Shown here: positions 1 through 8,200 of the stretch, piece by piece
Layout of the letters: each line of letters opens with the position of its first letter
Position numbering within the stretch: position 1 is the stretch's first letter
DNA from: CBDHCC01 sp965219235
GTDB lineage: Bacteria > Pseudomonadota > Alphaproteobacteria > Sphingomonadales > Sphingomonadaceae
Length of the DNA: 64,000 nt
Direction of reading: 5' to 3'
NCBI GenBank assembly: GCA_965219235.1
Contig: OZ244721.1
Span: forward strand, 1,550,001 to 1,614,000
Program-made: the position numbers and the translations under genes
Notes under the pieces: generated by a model
The model's input: the letters and a program-made list of their open reading frames with translations, nothing else
What the model was told of the DNA's origin: nothing
Databases searched by the model: none

Positions 1-119
1 TCCGCAGGCGACATGGCGGCAATCCGCGTCCACGGCATCATGAAGGCGGCGAAGACCATCCAGCCTAGCAACCCTCCCCACCGCGCGGAGCGCTTCGAAA
101 ACAGGACCGCGCCGCTCAC
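1..119 (-). CDS. Small hydrophobic ORF downstream of nuoB (partial)
   Basis: A reading frame opens with a GTG that overlaps the nuoB stop codon (GTGA) and stays open to the window edge, about 39 codons. It encodes a basic start followed by a hydrophobic stretch (GGLLGWMVFAAFMMPW), as expected for one membrane segment. In most complex I operons nuoC follows nuoB directly; this peptide does not look like the NuoC N-terminus. It could be a small translationally coupled membrane protein or simply an open frame in GC-rich DNA. No function can be assigned. Confidence 0.35.
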   Translation of the reverse strand, partial: MSGAVLFSKRSARWGGLLGWMVFAAFMMPWTRIAAMSPA

Positions 120-664
120 CGCTCCAGCGTCCCCGCGCGCCTGATCTTCCGCTGCAGCTGCATCACCCCATAGAGCAGCGCCTCCGCGGTCGGCGGACAG
201 CCGGGCACGTAGATGTCGACCGGCACGATCCGGTCGCAGCCGCGCACGACCGAATAGCTGTAATGGTAATAGCCGCCGCCATTGGCGCACGAGCCCATCG
301 AGATCACGTATTTCGGATCGCTCATCTGGTCGTAGACCGTGCGCAGCGCCGGGGCCATCTTGTTGCACAGCGTGCCCGCCACGATCATCACGTCGGACTG
401 GCGCGGGGACGCGCGCGGCGCGACGCCGAACCGCTCCATGTCATAGCGCGGCATGCTGACATGGATCATCTCGACCGCGCAGCAGGCGAGGCCAAAGGTC
501 ATCCACCAGAGCGAACCGGTGCGCGCCCACTGGAACAGCTCCTCGGTCGAGGTGACGAGGAAGCCCTTGTCGCCCAGTTCGCCGTTCAGGTCGTTGAAGA
601 ACGCCGGATCGGGCGTCGACATTTCGGCCGGCGTCAGCAGCGGCGGCGTGGTCTCTACTCCCAA
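116..664 (-). CDS. nuoB: NADH-quinone oxidoreductase subunit B
   Basis: NuoB is the peripheral-arm subunit of respiratory complex I that holds the N2 [4Fe-4S] cluster and passes electrons to ubiquinone. From the TTG start the protein has 182 residues. The cluster ligands are visible as the tandem cysteines in LACCAVEMI (C61, C62), GSCANGG (C126) and VPGCPPT (C156). I chose TTG at 664 because a strong AGAAGGGAG ribosome site lies 7 bases upstream and sphingomonad homologues start MGVE-like; an ATG at 622 has no good ribosome site. The TTG start overlaps the end of nuoA by 10 bases, suggesting coupled translation. Confidence 0.95.
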   Translation of the reverse strand: MGVETTPPLLTPAEMSTPDPAFFNDLNGELGDKGFLVTSTEELFQWARTGSLWWMTFGLACCAVEMIHVSMPRYDMERFGVAPRASPRQSDVMIVAGTLCNKMAPALRTVYDQMSDPKYVISMGSCANGGGYYHYSYSVVRGCDRIVPVDIYVPGCPPTAEALLYGVMQLQRKIRRAGTLER

Positions 665-1029
665 TCGAGCGCTCCCTTCTTCCAGGCATAGGCGAGGCCG
701 AGCGCGAGTTCGCCGAGAAACACCATCATCGCGGCCCAGGCGACCACGCCCAGGTCGAACACACTCACCGCCCACGGAAATAGGAACGCCGCCTCCAGAT
801 CAAAGATGATGAACAGGATCGCGACGAGATAAAAGCGCACGTCGAAGCGGTGGCGCGAATCCTCGAAGGCGGGAAAGCCGCACTCATATTCCGACAGCTT
901 CTCGGCGGTCGGATTGGACGTGCCCGTCAGGCGCGACACCGCCATCGGCAGGAACACGAACGCCGCCGACAGGGTGAGGGCCACGGCGAGGAACAGGAGG
1001 ATGGGCAGATAGTCGGACAGATCGGTCAT
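655..1029 (-). CDS. nuoA: NADH-quinone oxidoreductase subunit A
   Basis: Small membrane subunit of complex I, 124 residues with three predicted transmembrane helices (near residues 5-28, 62-85 and 90-115). The family signature loop YECGFPAFEDSRHRFDVRFY, which contains the conserved Glu-Cys-Gly of the quinone-site region, is intact. The start MTDLSDYLP is preferred over upstream starts because the extra N-terminal sequence comes from the intergenic palindrome region and is not protein-like. First gene of the nuo operon, running off the left edge of the window through nuoB. Confidence 0.96.
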   Translation of the reverse strand: MTDLSDYLPILLFLAVALTLSAAFVFLPMAVSRLTGTSNPTAEKLSEYECGFPAFEDSRHRFDVRFYLVAILFIIFDLEAAFLFPWAVSVFDLGVVAWAAMMVFLGELALGLAYAWKKGALDWE

Positions 1030-1134
1030 TGCTGCTCCGCACCAAAGTAGGTTGGCGCTGTGCGGCCGCTTTACCGGCGGGTCGAAAGGGGTGCAAGGAT
1101 CGGGAACGGATTGCGAACGGGGATGAACCGGCCT

Positions 1135-1260
1135 CCCCTCCCTGCAAGCAGGGAGGGGTCGGGGGTGGGTGCGAGCGTCAGCGAGCCGGCGCGAGCCGCA
1201 GCACCGTGGCTCGGCTGCGCCTCGCACCCACCCCTTGATCCCCTCCCTTTCAGGAAGGGG
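1135..1260. repeat. Intergenic palindromic repeat cluster upstream of nuoA
   Basis: Three hairpins lie in the 240-base gap between nuoA and the inositol phosphatase gene. The first has perfect 11-base arms (1135-1145 and 1148-1158, arm CCCCTCCCTGC). The second has 14-base arms GGGGTGGGTGCGAG at 1162-1175 and its complement at 1221-1234, enclosing about 45 bases. The third, imperfect, is CCCCTCCC / GGAAGGGG near 1240-1260. Such units are typical of dispersed REP-like repeats; one may also act as a terminator-like structure for the upstream nuo promoter region. No nuo promoter could be picked with confidence. Confidence 0.7.
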
Positions 1261-1269
1261 AAAACCAAC

Positions 1270-2085
1270 CTACCGCAACGCGCCGGCCACCACCTTGTGC
1301 AGGCGGTTGTGCAGCTGGTCGTTGGCGGCCAGCACCTCGTGCCCGTCGATCGCGCGGTCGCGGCCGCGGAAGTCGGTGATGTAGCCGCCCGCCTCCTTCA
1401 CCAGCAGCACGCCGGCGGCGACGTCCCAGGGATTGAGCTGCGTCTCCCAGAACCCGTCATACCGCCCGGCCGCCACCCAGGCGAGATCGAGCGCGGCGGA
1501 GCCGAAGCGGCGGATGCCCGCCACCTCGTCCACCAGCGCGCCGAACACGCGCGTCCACGACGCGATGTCGCCATGGCCCTTGAACGGCATGCCGGTGGCG
1601 ATCAGGCATTCCGACAGGTCCTTGCGCGCCGAGACCCGCAGGCGGCGGGAGTGGAGCCAGGCGCCCCGCCCCCGCTCCGCCCAGAAGCTCTCGTCGGTCA
1701 GCGGCTGATAGACCAGCGCGGCGATCACATCGCCCCAGCCCTTGCCATCCGGCGCCGGCTCCTGCGCCGCGATCGAGATGCAGAAATGGGGCACCCCGTG
1801 CAGGAAGTTGGTGGTGCCATCGAGCGGGTCGACGATGAAGCGCGGCTGTCCCGGCTCGCCCCGCCGCTCGCCCGCCTCCTCCAGCAGGAACCCCCAGCCC
1901 GGACGCGCGCGCTCCAGTTCCTCGACCACCGTCTCCTCGGCCTGCCGGTCGGCCTTGGACACGAAGTCGGCCGGCCCCTTGCGCGAGACCTGCAGCTGCT
2001 CGACCTCGCCGAAGTCGCGGCGCAGCCGGCCGCCCGCCTTGCGCGCGGCGCGTTCCATGACGGTGATCAGGCCGGATTGCGCCAT
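1270..2085 (-). CDS. Inositol monophosphatase family protein
   Basis: A 271-residue lithium-sensitive, magnesium-dependent sugar phosphatase of the IMPase/SuhB family. Metal-binding motif 1 is DPLDGTTNFLHG (about residues 86-97), preceded by the conserved glutamates of LLEE (69-70); motif 2 is WDVAAGVLLVKEAGG near residue 220. Members hydrolyse inositol-1-phosphate or related substrates, and SuhB-type proteins can also affect ribosome maturation, so the exact substrate is open. It is the last gene of an efp - DUF302 - phosphatase run; its ATG shares one base with the upstream stop (TGATG), implying coupled translation. Confidence 0.9.
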   Translation of the reverse strand: MAQSGLITVMERAARKAGGRLRRDFGEVEQLQVSRKGPADFVSKADRQAEETVVEELERARPGWGFLLEEAGERRGEPGQPRFIVDPLDGTTNFLHGVPHFCISIAAQEPAPDGKGWGDVIAALVYQPLTDESFWAERGRGAWLHSRRLRVSARKDLSECLIATGMPFKGHGDIASWTRVFGALVDEVAGIRRFGSAALDLAWVAAGRYDGFWETQLNPWDVAAGVLLVKEAGGYITDFRGRDRAIDGHEVLAANDQLHNRLHKVVAGALR

Positions 2086-2603
2086 CAGCGCGCCGCCGCC
2101 GCGCGGGTGAGTTCGGCCAGGGTGGCGTCGATCTTGTCCAGCCGCTCCTCCTGCCCGACGATGGCGTGCTGCCGCGCGAGGCTCTGGATGGAGTTGGTGA
2201 GGATCTTCGTCATCCCGTCGATGTCCTGGAACACCAGCACGCGCAGCGGCAGGTCGATGGCGGCGGTCGGCGCGCCCTGCATCAGCGGCGTGCCCGCCTT
2301 CGGATCGCCCACCAGCAGCAGGGTCGCGGGCCGCATGACCAGGCCCGCCTGTTCGGCGTTGGCCTGATGGTCGATCGTGGCGAAGACCGTCAGCCCCTTC
2401 GCCCGCGCGGCCGCCACGAGACGGCGGACCGTGTCCGGCACGTCGTGCGCGGACGCGATGATCTGCTGTCCCTGGAACGCGCTGTCGATGCCCGGAATGC
2501 GGCCGGTGGAGTTCGCCTGTGGGGCATCCGGCTCCGACCCGCAGGCGGCGAGCGCCAGCGGCAGGAGCGAGCCGAGGAGCGCCGGGACGGCCCTATTCCG
2601 CAC
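2085..2603 (-). CDS. DUF302 domain lipoprotein
   Basis: A 172-residue protein with a lipoprotein signal peptide: hydrophobic residues 7-19 end in the lipobox LAAC, giving Cys21 as the lipidation site. The mature part (about residues 45-165) matches the DUF302 pattern, with the VRRLVAAARAKGLTVFATIDHQANAEQAG core followed by LLVGDPKAGTPLMQ and PLRVLVFQD. The family function is unknown; some members are periplasmic. It overlaps the 3' end of efp by 11 bases and touches the following phosphatase gene, so all three are probably cotranscribed. Confidence 0.85.
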   Translation of the reverse strand: MRNRAVPALLGSLLPLALAACGSEPDAPQANSTGRIPGIDSAFQGQQIIASAHDVPDTVRRLVAAARAKGLTVFATIDHQANAEQAGLVMRPATLLLVGDPKAGTPLMQGAPTAAIDLPLRVLVFQDIDGMTKILTNSIQSLARQHAIVGQEERLDKIDATLAELTRAAAAR

Positions 2604-3156
2604 GCTTCACATACTCGCGCGAGTAGACATCGACGACGATGCGCGTGCCCGACGAGACGTGCGGCGGCACCATGACGCGCACGCCGTTGTCGAGCACGGC
2701 GGGCTTGAAGGACGACGACGCCGTCTGCCCCTTCACCACCGCGTCGGCCTCAACGATCTCGGCCTCCACCGTGTCGGGCAGCTGGACGCTGATCGGCCGC
2801 TCCTCATAGAGCTCCATCACCACGTCCATGCCGTCCTGCAGGAACTCGGCGGCGTCGCCCAGCACGTCACGCGCGAGCGCCACCTGCTCGTAGCTGTCCT
2901 TGTCCATGAAGGTCAGCTGGTCGCCGTCGGCGAACAGGAACTGGAAGTCGCGGGTGTCGAGCCGCACCTTCTCCACCGTCTCGGCCGAACGGAAGCGGAC
3001 GTTGGTCTTGCGCCCGTCGATCAGGTTCTTCATCTCGACCTGCATATAGGCCCCGCCCTTGCCCGGCTGGGTGTGCTGGATCTTGACCGCGCGCCACAGT
3101 CCGCCCTCGTACTCGATGATGTTGCCGGGGCGGATGTCGACGCCGCTGATTTTCAT
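2593..3156 (-). CDS. efp: Elongation factor P
   Basis: EF-P binds between the P and E sites of the ribosome and relieves stalling at polyproline stretches. The protein has 187 residues, the normal length, starting MKISGVDIRPGN. The modification loop is PGKGGAY with Lys33 at the tip, so this is a lysine-type EF-P (EpmA/EpmB-like or other lysine modification) and not an arginine-rhamnosylated one. The C-terminal OB fold ends with SSGTRIVVDVYSREYVKRAE. The start is set by homology; a longer in-frame extension exists but is unlike EF-P. First gene of a three-gene operon. Confidence 0.97.
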   Translation of the reverse strand: MKISGVDIRPGNIIEYEGGLWRAVKIQHTQPGKGGAYMQVEMKNLIDGRKTNVRFRSAETVEKVRLDTRDFQFLFADGDQLTFMDKDSYEQVALARDVLGDAAEFLQDGMDVVMELYEERPISVQLPDTVEAEIVEADAVVKGQTASSSFKPAVLDNGVRVMVPPHVSSGTRIVVDVYSREYVKRAE

Positions 3157-3212
3157 GGGAACCGCTCGGTTGTGAAGGTGAAGCGCGGCGCTAGAGCGAA
3201 ACCGCGCCGCGT

Positions 3213-3812
3213 TCAACGGCGCGCGGTCAGTAGCGGATAGGGATTGACCGCCCGCCCCCCGTACCAACTCTCGTCCGGCGTCACGAGTGAAACGGCGAAA
3301 TGCAGGTGCGGCCCCTCCGGACTGGCGTTGCCGGTCGAGCCCACCGTTCCCAACCGCTCGCCGACCCGGACGCGCTGGCCCTCCGCCAGGCCGGGCGCAT
3401 AGTCGCGCAGGTGGGCGTAATAGGTGACGATCCGGCGGTCGGGCGAGCGGACGTAGATCGTGAGCCCGCCCGCCTGGCTCGTGAACAGCTTTTCCAGCGT
3501 GCCCGCCGCGGCAGCGACCACCGGCGTGCCGGCGGGTGCCATGATGTCGATCGCATCATGCCGTCGCTCGCCGTGCTGGCGGGCCTGGGTAAAGGTGTCG
3601 ACGAGCTGATCCGGCCGGACTCCCACCACTGGAACGACGAGCGGCGCGCCCACGGCGCGCTGCACCGGATCAGGGTCGGGGCGCGCGTCGGGCAACGGCG
3701 CGATCGCCACACCCCGCGCTCCGGTGCCATACCACAGCCAGAAAGCCGAGGTGGCCCCCGCCGACAGGGCGGCGCTGACCAGCATCAGGCTGGCGGTGCG
3801 CTGCCACCCCAC
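3213..3812 (-). CDS. M23 family metallopeptidase
   Basis: A 199-residue exported protein with an N-terminal membrane anchor or signal (about residues 8-28). The M23/LytM domain carries all expected zinc and catalytic residues: HDAID (H85, D89), YYAHL (H134) and GPHLHF (H169, H171). Such enzymes cleave peptidoglycan cross-bridges, or act as activators of amidases when degenerate; here the active site looks complete. The downstream neighbour, only 10 bases upstream on the same strand, is an L,D-transpeptidase, so the pair probably works together on the cell wall. Confidence 0.92.
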   Translation of the reverse strand: MGWQRTASLMLVSAALSAGATSAFWLWYGTGARGVAIAPLPDARPDPDPVQRAVGAPLVVPVVGVRPDQLVDTFTQARQHGERRHDAIDIMAPAGTPVVAAAAGTLEKLFTSQAGGLTIYVRSPDRRIVTYYAHLRDYAPGLAEGQRVRVGERLGTVGSTGNASPEGPHLHFAVSLVTPDESWYGGRAVNPYPLLTARR

Positions 3813-3822
3813 CGGATTGCCC

Positions 3823-4932
3823 TCAGGCCTGGAAGACCACGTCGGTGCCGGCGCTCACCATCTGCGCCAGTCGCGCCGCGTCCCAGTTGGTCAGGCGCAC
3901 GCAGCCATGACTCTCCGCCCGACCGATCGTCTCGGGCGCGGACGTACCGTGGATGCCGTAATGCTCCTTGGTGAGGTCGATCCACACCACGCCCACGGGA
4001 CCGTTCGGTCCGGGTGGCAGCATCGCGCCCTTCTTGTCGTTCGACACGTCCCAGAACAACTTCGGATTGTACCGGAACTCCGGGTTCTTGTCGACGACCG
4101 TCACCTTCCAGTCGCCGAGCGGCAGGGGATCGTGGGTGGATCCCATCGTCGCCTGGAACTGCGCGAGCAACTTACCGTCGGCGCCGAACGCCTTCAGCGA
4201 CTTGTCGGACTTGTCCACCACGATCTTCGTGGCTTTCGGCTGCTCGCTCGACACGCCCAGCGTGTTGAGCGTCCTGGCCCAATCCTGATCCTCGACCGCC
4301 GCGACCCGGTCGTTGCCGACGTTGGGCACGCGGATCTTCGATCCCCCCGCGATCGAGGCCCGGGGGCTGTTGAGCGCCACCAGCGTGTCGGGCGTGGTGT
4401 GGAAGCGCTCGGCCAGCTTCTCCATCGCGTCCTTGTAGCCCAGCTGGTCCATCTTGGCCTGCTTCTGCGGATCGTCGGGGATCGGTTCGAACGGCCCCGC
4501 CACGAACGCGGCGGGCAGGGTCACCATGCGCGTGGCGGCGACGTTCATGCGCGGGGCCAGCGCCTGCTTCGTGGCGTCGTCCATCTGTCCGGTGACCTTC
4601 AGGCCGTTCGCCTCCTGGAAGCCCTTGAGCGCGAGCGTGGTGGACATGCCCTCCTTGCCGTCGATCACGCCGGGCGAGAAGCCCAGCCGGTCGAGCACGA
4701 CCTGCACCTGCATCACCGGGCGCGGCGTGTCGTCGCCCGCCTGCATCGGGTGGCCGGGCGCGGGGTCGTTGGCGGCGAGCGCGTCGCCGCCCTGCGGCTG
4801 GGCCGCGTCGGTTGGCGTCATGGCATTGTCGGCGGCGGGCTGGGCGGCGGCCGCCGTCTGATCGTTCGGGTTGGAGACGGAGCAGGCGGCCAGCGCCATG
4901 GTGGCGAGGCCGGCGAGCAGAGTCGAGCGCAT
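3823..4932 (-). CDS. L,D-transpeptidase lipoprotein with peptidoglycan-binding domain
   Basis: A 369-residue lipoprotein: MRSTLLAGLATMALAACS has a lipobox with the lipidated Cys at 16. A low-complexity Ala/Gln/Pro linker is followed by a PG_binding_1 repeat (around residues 72-120, LDRLGFSPGVIDGKEG) and a C-terminal YkuD catalytic domain whose signature IHGT...SHGCVRLTN supplies the active-site Cys344. These enzymes make 3-3 cross-links in peptidoglycan or attach proteins to it. I chose the start at MRSTLL because it begins the signal peptide; ten more residues are possible upstream. It precedes the M23 peptidase gene by 10 bases. Confidence 0.92.
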   Translation of the reverse strand: MRSTLLAGLATMALAACSVSNPNDQTAAAAQPAADNAMTPTDAAQPQGGDALAANDPAPGHPMQAGDDTPRPVMQVQVVLDRLGFSPGVIDGKEGMSTTLALKGFQEANGLKVTGQMDDATKQALAPRMNVAATRMVTLPAAFVAGPFEPIPDDPQKQAKMDQLGYKDAMEKLAERFHTTPDTLVALNSPRASIAGGSKIRVPNVGNDRVAAVEDQDWARTLNTLGVSSEQPKATKIVVDKSDKSLKAFGADGKLLAQFQATMGSTHDPLPLGDWKVTVVDKNPEFRYNPKLFWDVSNDKKGAMLPPGPNGPVGVVWIDLTKEHYGIHGTSAPETIGRAESHGCVRLTNWDAARLAQMVSAGTDVVFQA

Positions 4933-4969
4933 GAAGTGTTCCTTGGTCGTTGAGATCGTCACGTCCCCC

Positions 4970-5605
4970 TCAACGACTCGGGAGCGGATCGGCTCCCATC
5001 ACCTTCGCAAAGGCACGCACCGCCGCCGCCTCGTCCCCGCCCCACACCGCGCCCGACACCGCCAGGAAGTCCGCGCCCGCCGCGATCAGCGGCGCGGCGT
5101 TGGCGGGCGTGATGCCGCCGATGGCGACGCAGGGCAGCTCGGCCAGCCGCGACCACCAGGTCAGGATCTCCGGATCGGCGCGGTGCTCCACCGCCTTGGT
5201 GGTCGTGGGGTGGAACGCGCCAAAGGCGACATAGTCCGCCCCCGCCTCCCCCGCCGTGATGGCGAGGTCGCGGCTGGCGTGGCACGTCACCCCGATCTGC
5301 GCCCTGGGTCCCAGCGCCGCCCGCGCCTCGCGCGGGTCGCCGTCGCCCTGCCCCAGATGCACGCCGTCCGCGCCCAGCCGCCTGGCGAGCGCCACGGAGT
5401 CGTTGACGAGGAACGCCACGTCGCGCGCGCGGCACAGCTCGAGCAACGGCTGGGCGAGCCGCGCGGCCTCGTGGCTGTCCACGCCCTTCACCCGGAACTG
5501 GAACGCCGCGACCGGCCCCGCATCGAGCGCGCGGGCGAGCCGGTCGGGGAAGTCGCCGCCGGTGTCCAGCGGCGAGACGAGGTAGAGCTGGCAGGGATCA
5601 GTCAT
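4970..5605 (-). CDS. thiE: Thiamine phosphate synthase
   Basis: Joins HMP-pyrophosphate and thiazole phosphate to give thiamine phosphate. The 211-residue TIM-barrel protein shows the family motifs FLVNDSVALA, DGVHLGQGD, GVTCHA and VAIGGITPANAAPLIAAGADFLAV. The sequence FQFRVKG in place of the usual LQLR-K segment near residue 36 is conservative. No TPP riboswitch is recognisable upstream, since its start overlaps the preceding membrane protein gene by 8 bases, so any control would be from farther upstream. Confidence 0.93.
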   Translation of the reverse strand: MTDPCQLYLVSPLDTGGDFPDRLARALDAGPVAAFQFRVKGVDSHEAARLAQPLLELCRARDVAFLVNDSVALARRLGADGVHLGQGDGDPREARAALGPRAQIGVTCHASRDLAITAGEAGADYVAFGAFHPTTTKAVEHRADPEILTWWSRLAELPCVAIGGITPANAAPLIAAGADFLAVSGAVWGGDEAAAVRAFAKVMGADPLPSR

Positions 5606-6134
5606 CGGCGGCGCCTCTCTCGCGTTCCAGTCTCTCGCGCAACCGTGCGGCGAATTGAGCGGGATCGTCCAGCCGGTGGGCGACGGTCGTCAGCGTCCGC
5701 CGCCCGCCCAGCGGCACGCCGAGGTCGATGATCGTGTTCGGCCAGGCGAGCAGCGCCAGATTGGCGGTCGTGCGAGCCCGCACCTCCTCGCGTGGCGCTT
5801 CGCCCCGCACGCCTGCGATGGCGTTCAACGGAATCCGACAGCTCTTGAGCGTCCCCACCCGCATCAGCAGCGCGTCGGCCTCCAGCCGGACCGGGAGCCG
5901 CCGAAAGGACCGCAGCGCCAGCAGCAGCCATCCGATGCCGGCGAGCGACACGGCACTCAGCGCCAGCGCCACCACCGGGCTCCACAGGGCGACGAACAGC
6001 TGCACCACCGCCAGCTCCAATGTCGCGAGCGCGAGCAGCACCCACATCATCGGCGCGACGGCGCGATGATAGGCAAAGGTCAGCGCTTCATCCCCGCCGG
6101 CGGCGTCGCGGTGCTGTCGACGAAGGACGGCCAT
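5598..6134 (-). CDS. Two-helix membrane protein, PH-like domain
   Basis: A 178-residue protein with two predicted membrane helices (about residues 27-49 and 52-73) and a soluble C-terminal part with RLPVRLEADALLMRVGTLKSCRIPLNAIAGVRGE, a pattern typical of bacterial PH-like domains of the YdbS/YvbH kind. The C-terminus is charged (RLRERLERERGAADD). It overlaps thiE by 8 bases and is probably cotranscribed with it, but no functional link is evident. Not identified further. Confidence 0.7.
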   Translation of the reverse strand: MAVLRRQHRDAAGGDEALTFAYHRAVAPMMWVLLALATLELAVVQLFVALWSPVVALALSAVSLAGIGWLLLALRSFRRLPVRLEADALLMRVGTLKSCRIPLNAIAGVRGEAPREEVRARTTANLALLAWPNTIIDLGVPLGGRRTLTTVAHRLDDPAQFAARLRERLERERGAADD

Positions 6135-6295
6135 CGACCGGCTTTATAGGCGGGCACCGTGCCGCCCGCCAGTTCCAGCGTCGCTCGGTGGTGTGTCGGT
6201 TCGAACGTCGGGACGGGCAAGGTGCGCATATCCTCCCCACGCTGAAAGGGGACCGTGCCTGAAAGAGGGTCGTGCAAAACTGCCCCCCATCTCTT

Positions 6296-6374
6296 CGTCA
6301 TCCCCGCGAAAGCGGGGATCCATGCACCGCTTGGCCGGACGGGAGCCTGGATCCCCGCTTTCGCGGGGATGACG
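6296..6374. repeat. Perfect 27-base inverted repeat in a 450-base gene-free gap
   Basis: The gap 6135-6587 contains no convincing gene. It holds a perfect inverted repeat: arms 6296-6322 and 6348-6374 (27 bases each, with core CATCCCCGCGAAAGCGGGGA, itself a palindrome) separated by 25 bases. A diverged relative (CGTCACCCCCGCAAACGCGGGA) occurs near 6463. This is the widespread proteobacterial REP-like element whose core reads TCATCCCCGCGAAAGCGGGGAT; pairs of opposite orientation (BIME-like) are common. Reading frames crossing it on both strands are produced by the palindrome and the high GC content. Confidence 0.85.
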
Positions 6375-6587
6375 GTCGGAGGTGGAGGGGAGCTGTCCAA
6401 ACCTCCCGCTTTCTCCGGGGTAGTTCCTGAGGGAGACATTGCAAAATGGCCGCCACCGTCTTCGTCACCCCCGCAAACGCGGGACCTTTGCAAATCCCCT
6501 CGTCCCTCCTTCGACAGTGCCCCGTGCCCGGAGCGACAGTGACTCACGCAAAGGCGCGAACGGGCGGCACAGCCCCCAAACCCTCCT

Positions 6588-7253
6588 TCACCGCACCACC
6601 GCCAGCACGAACCCGTCCCAGCCCTTCGCACCCACCGTCTGGATCGCGGTCGCGTCCATTTGCGGGTGGGCGTGGAGAGCGTCGTAGAGGGCGCGGGTGC
6701 CCGGCACCTTAGCGTCGGACGAGTCCGCCCGCACGACTTCGCCCCCGCGCACGACATTGTCGAAGATCAGCGCCGCGCCGGAGCGGGCGAGCATCATACA
6801 AAGGCTCAGATACTTGGCATAACCCTGCTTGTCGGCGTCGATGAAGATCAGGTCGAAGGGCGGCTCGCCGGCGTCGATCATCGCGCGCAGGCTGTCGGCC
6901 GCCGGGCCGGTCCGCACCTCCACGCGTCCGGCGAAGTCCGCCGCGGCGATGTTCGCCCGCGCCACATCGGCCGTGGCCGCCTCCAGCTCCAGCGTGACCA
7001 GACGGCCACCCTCGGGCAGCGCGCGGGCGAGCCAGATCGTGGAATACCCGCCCAGCGTGCCGACCTCCAGGATGCGCCGCGCGCCGCCCATCCGCGCCAG
7101 CAGCATCAGGAGCTTGCCCTGCGCCGGCGACACGTCGATCGCCGGCAGTCCCGCCGCCCGGTTGGCGGCGAGCGTCGCCGCCTGCACCGGATCGGCCCCG
7201 ATCAGCCGCTCGACGATGTAGCCGTTGACGCGCTCCGGGTCGGGATCGGCCAT
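6588..7253 (-). CDS. SAM-dependent O-methyltransferase
   Basis: A class I Rossmann-fold methyltransferase of the catechol O-methyltransferase-like family (221 residues from MADPDPERV). Motif I is ILEVGTLGGYSTIWLA, followed by LVTLELE (SAM ribose acidic residue), DLIFIDADKQGY (metal-binding Asp pair) and LIFDNVVRGGEV. Family members methylate catechols or phenolic acids with Mg2+; the substrate here is unknown. I chose ATG at 7253 because GAGGG lies five bases upstream; a GTG at 7265 overlapping the aldolase stop is the alternative. It follows the aldolase gene closely and is probably cotranscribed. Confidence 0.88.
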   Translation of the reverse strand: MADPDPERVNGYIVERLIGADPVQAATLAANRAAGLPAIDVSPAQGKLLMLLARMGGARRILEVGTLGGYSTIWLARALPEGGRLVTLELEAATADVARANIAAADFAGRVEVRTGPAADSLRAMIDAGEPPFDLIFIDADKQGYAKYLSLCMMLARSGAALIFDNVVRGGEVVRADSSDAKVPGTRALYDALHAHPQMDATAIQTVGAKGWDGFVLAVVR

Positions 7254-7261
7254 GCTCGCCC

Positions 7262-8179
7262 TCACTCCTCGTTCTTGTAGATCGCCACCAGCCGGTCGAG
7301 CATCGCCAGCGCGTCCTCGCGGCTGCGCTGGAAGGAGTTGCGGCCGATGATCGAGCCGTTGCCGCCGCCGTCGCGGATGTCGCGCGCGTCCTGGAACACC
7401 GCGTCCGCGTCCTTGGACGCGCCGCCGGAGAACACCACGATCCGGCGGCCGTCGAAGCAGCTCTTGACGACATGCGCCACGCGTTTGGCCTGGGTCGAGC
7501 TGTCGAAGCTCTCATAGGCCTGTTTCGCGTCGGCCTGTTGGATGTGATCGCTGGGCAGCTTCACCTTGATGATGTGCGCGCCCATAAGCGCGGCCATGTG
7601 CGCGGCATAAGCGCCGACGTCGAGCGCGAGTTCGCCCGCCTTGGTCAGGTCGCCGCCGCGCGGATAGGACCAGATGACCACCGCCAGCCCGGCCGCCTTG
7701 GCCTCCGCCGCCAGCTCCCGGATCTCCTCGGCCAGTTCGAAGAAATGGGGGGAGCCCGGATACATGGTGAAGCCGATCGCGGCGCAGCCGAGCCGCAGCG
7801 CGTCGTCCACGCCGGCCGTGACCGCCTGATCGACCGAAGAATCCCAGCTGTTGGAGCTGTTGACCTTCAGGATTGTCGGCAGCTGTCCAGCGTAAGTGTT
7901 TGCGCCCGCTTCGATCATACCGAGCGGGGCGGCAAAGGCGTTGAGCCCCGCATCCACCGCCAGCTGAAAATGATAGTGAGGATCATAGGCGGGCGGGTTG
8001 ACCGCGAACGACCGCGCCGGGCCGTGCTCGAAGCCCTGATCGACGGGCAGGATGACGACCTTGCCCGTGCCGCCCAGCCGCCCGTGCATCAGGATGCGCG
8101 CGATGTTGCCCTTGGTGCCGGGATTGTCGGATTCGTATTTCGAGAGGATGGTGCGGACGGTGGGGGTCATGGGGGGCAT
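7262..8179 (-). CDS. fbaB: Class I fructose-bisphosphate aldolase (DhnA/FbaB type)
   Basis: Splits fructose-1,6-bisphosphate into glyceraldehyde-3-phosphate and dihydroxyacetone phosphate through a Schiff base. The 305-residue DhnA-family barrel shows VVILPVDQGFEHGP near residue 42, GFTMYPGSP, VVIWSYPRGGD, HIIKVKLPSD (Schiff-base lysine region near 207) and RIVVFSGGASK, then GSIIGRNSFQR for phosphate binding. This is the archaeal-like class I type, unrelated to the class II zinc enzymes. A start at MTPTVRT nine bases in is also possible. The lower-glycolysis genes pgk and gap lie 0.7 kb upstream on the same strand. Confidence 0.93.
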   Translation of the reverse strand: MPPMTPTVRTILSKYESDNPGTKGNIARILMHGRLGGTGKVVILPVDQGFEHGPARSFAVNPPAYDPHYHFQLAVDAGLNAFAAPLGMIEAGANTYAGQLPTILKVNSSNSWDSSVDQAVTAGVDDALRLGCAAIGFTMYPGSPHFFELAEEIRELAAEAKAAGLAVVIWSYPRGGDLTKAGELALDVGAYAAHMAALMGAHIIKVKLPSDHIQQADAKQAYESFDSSTQAKRVAHVVKSCFDGRRIVVFSGGASKDADAVFQDARDIRDGGGNGSIIGRNSFQRSREDALAMLDRLVAIYKNEE

Positions 8180-8200
8180 GAAAAGTCCTTGTTTTGCTAG

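Noticed and set aside
4970..5700. TPP riboswitch for thiE
   Set aside because: The thiE start overlaps the upstream gene, leaving no leader, and no conserved CTGAGA-type THI box was seen near it.
6135..6587. Protein genes in the gap between the membrane protein and O-methyltransferase genes
   Set aside because: The open frames on both strands run across the 27-base inverted repeat and have repeat-derived peptides (VIPAKAGI...); no ribosome site or domain.
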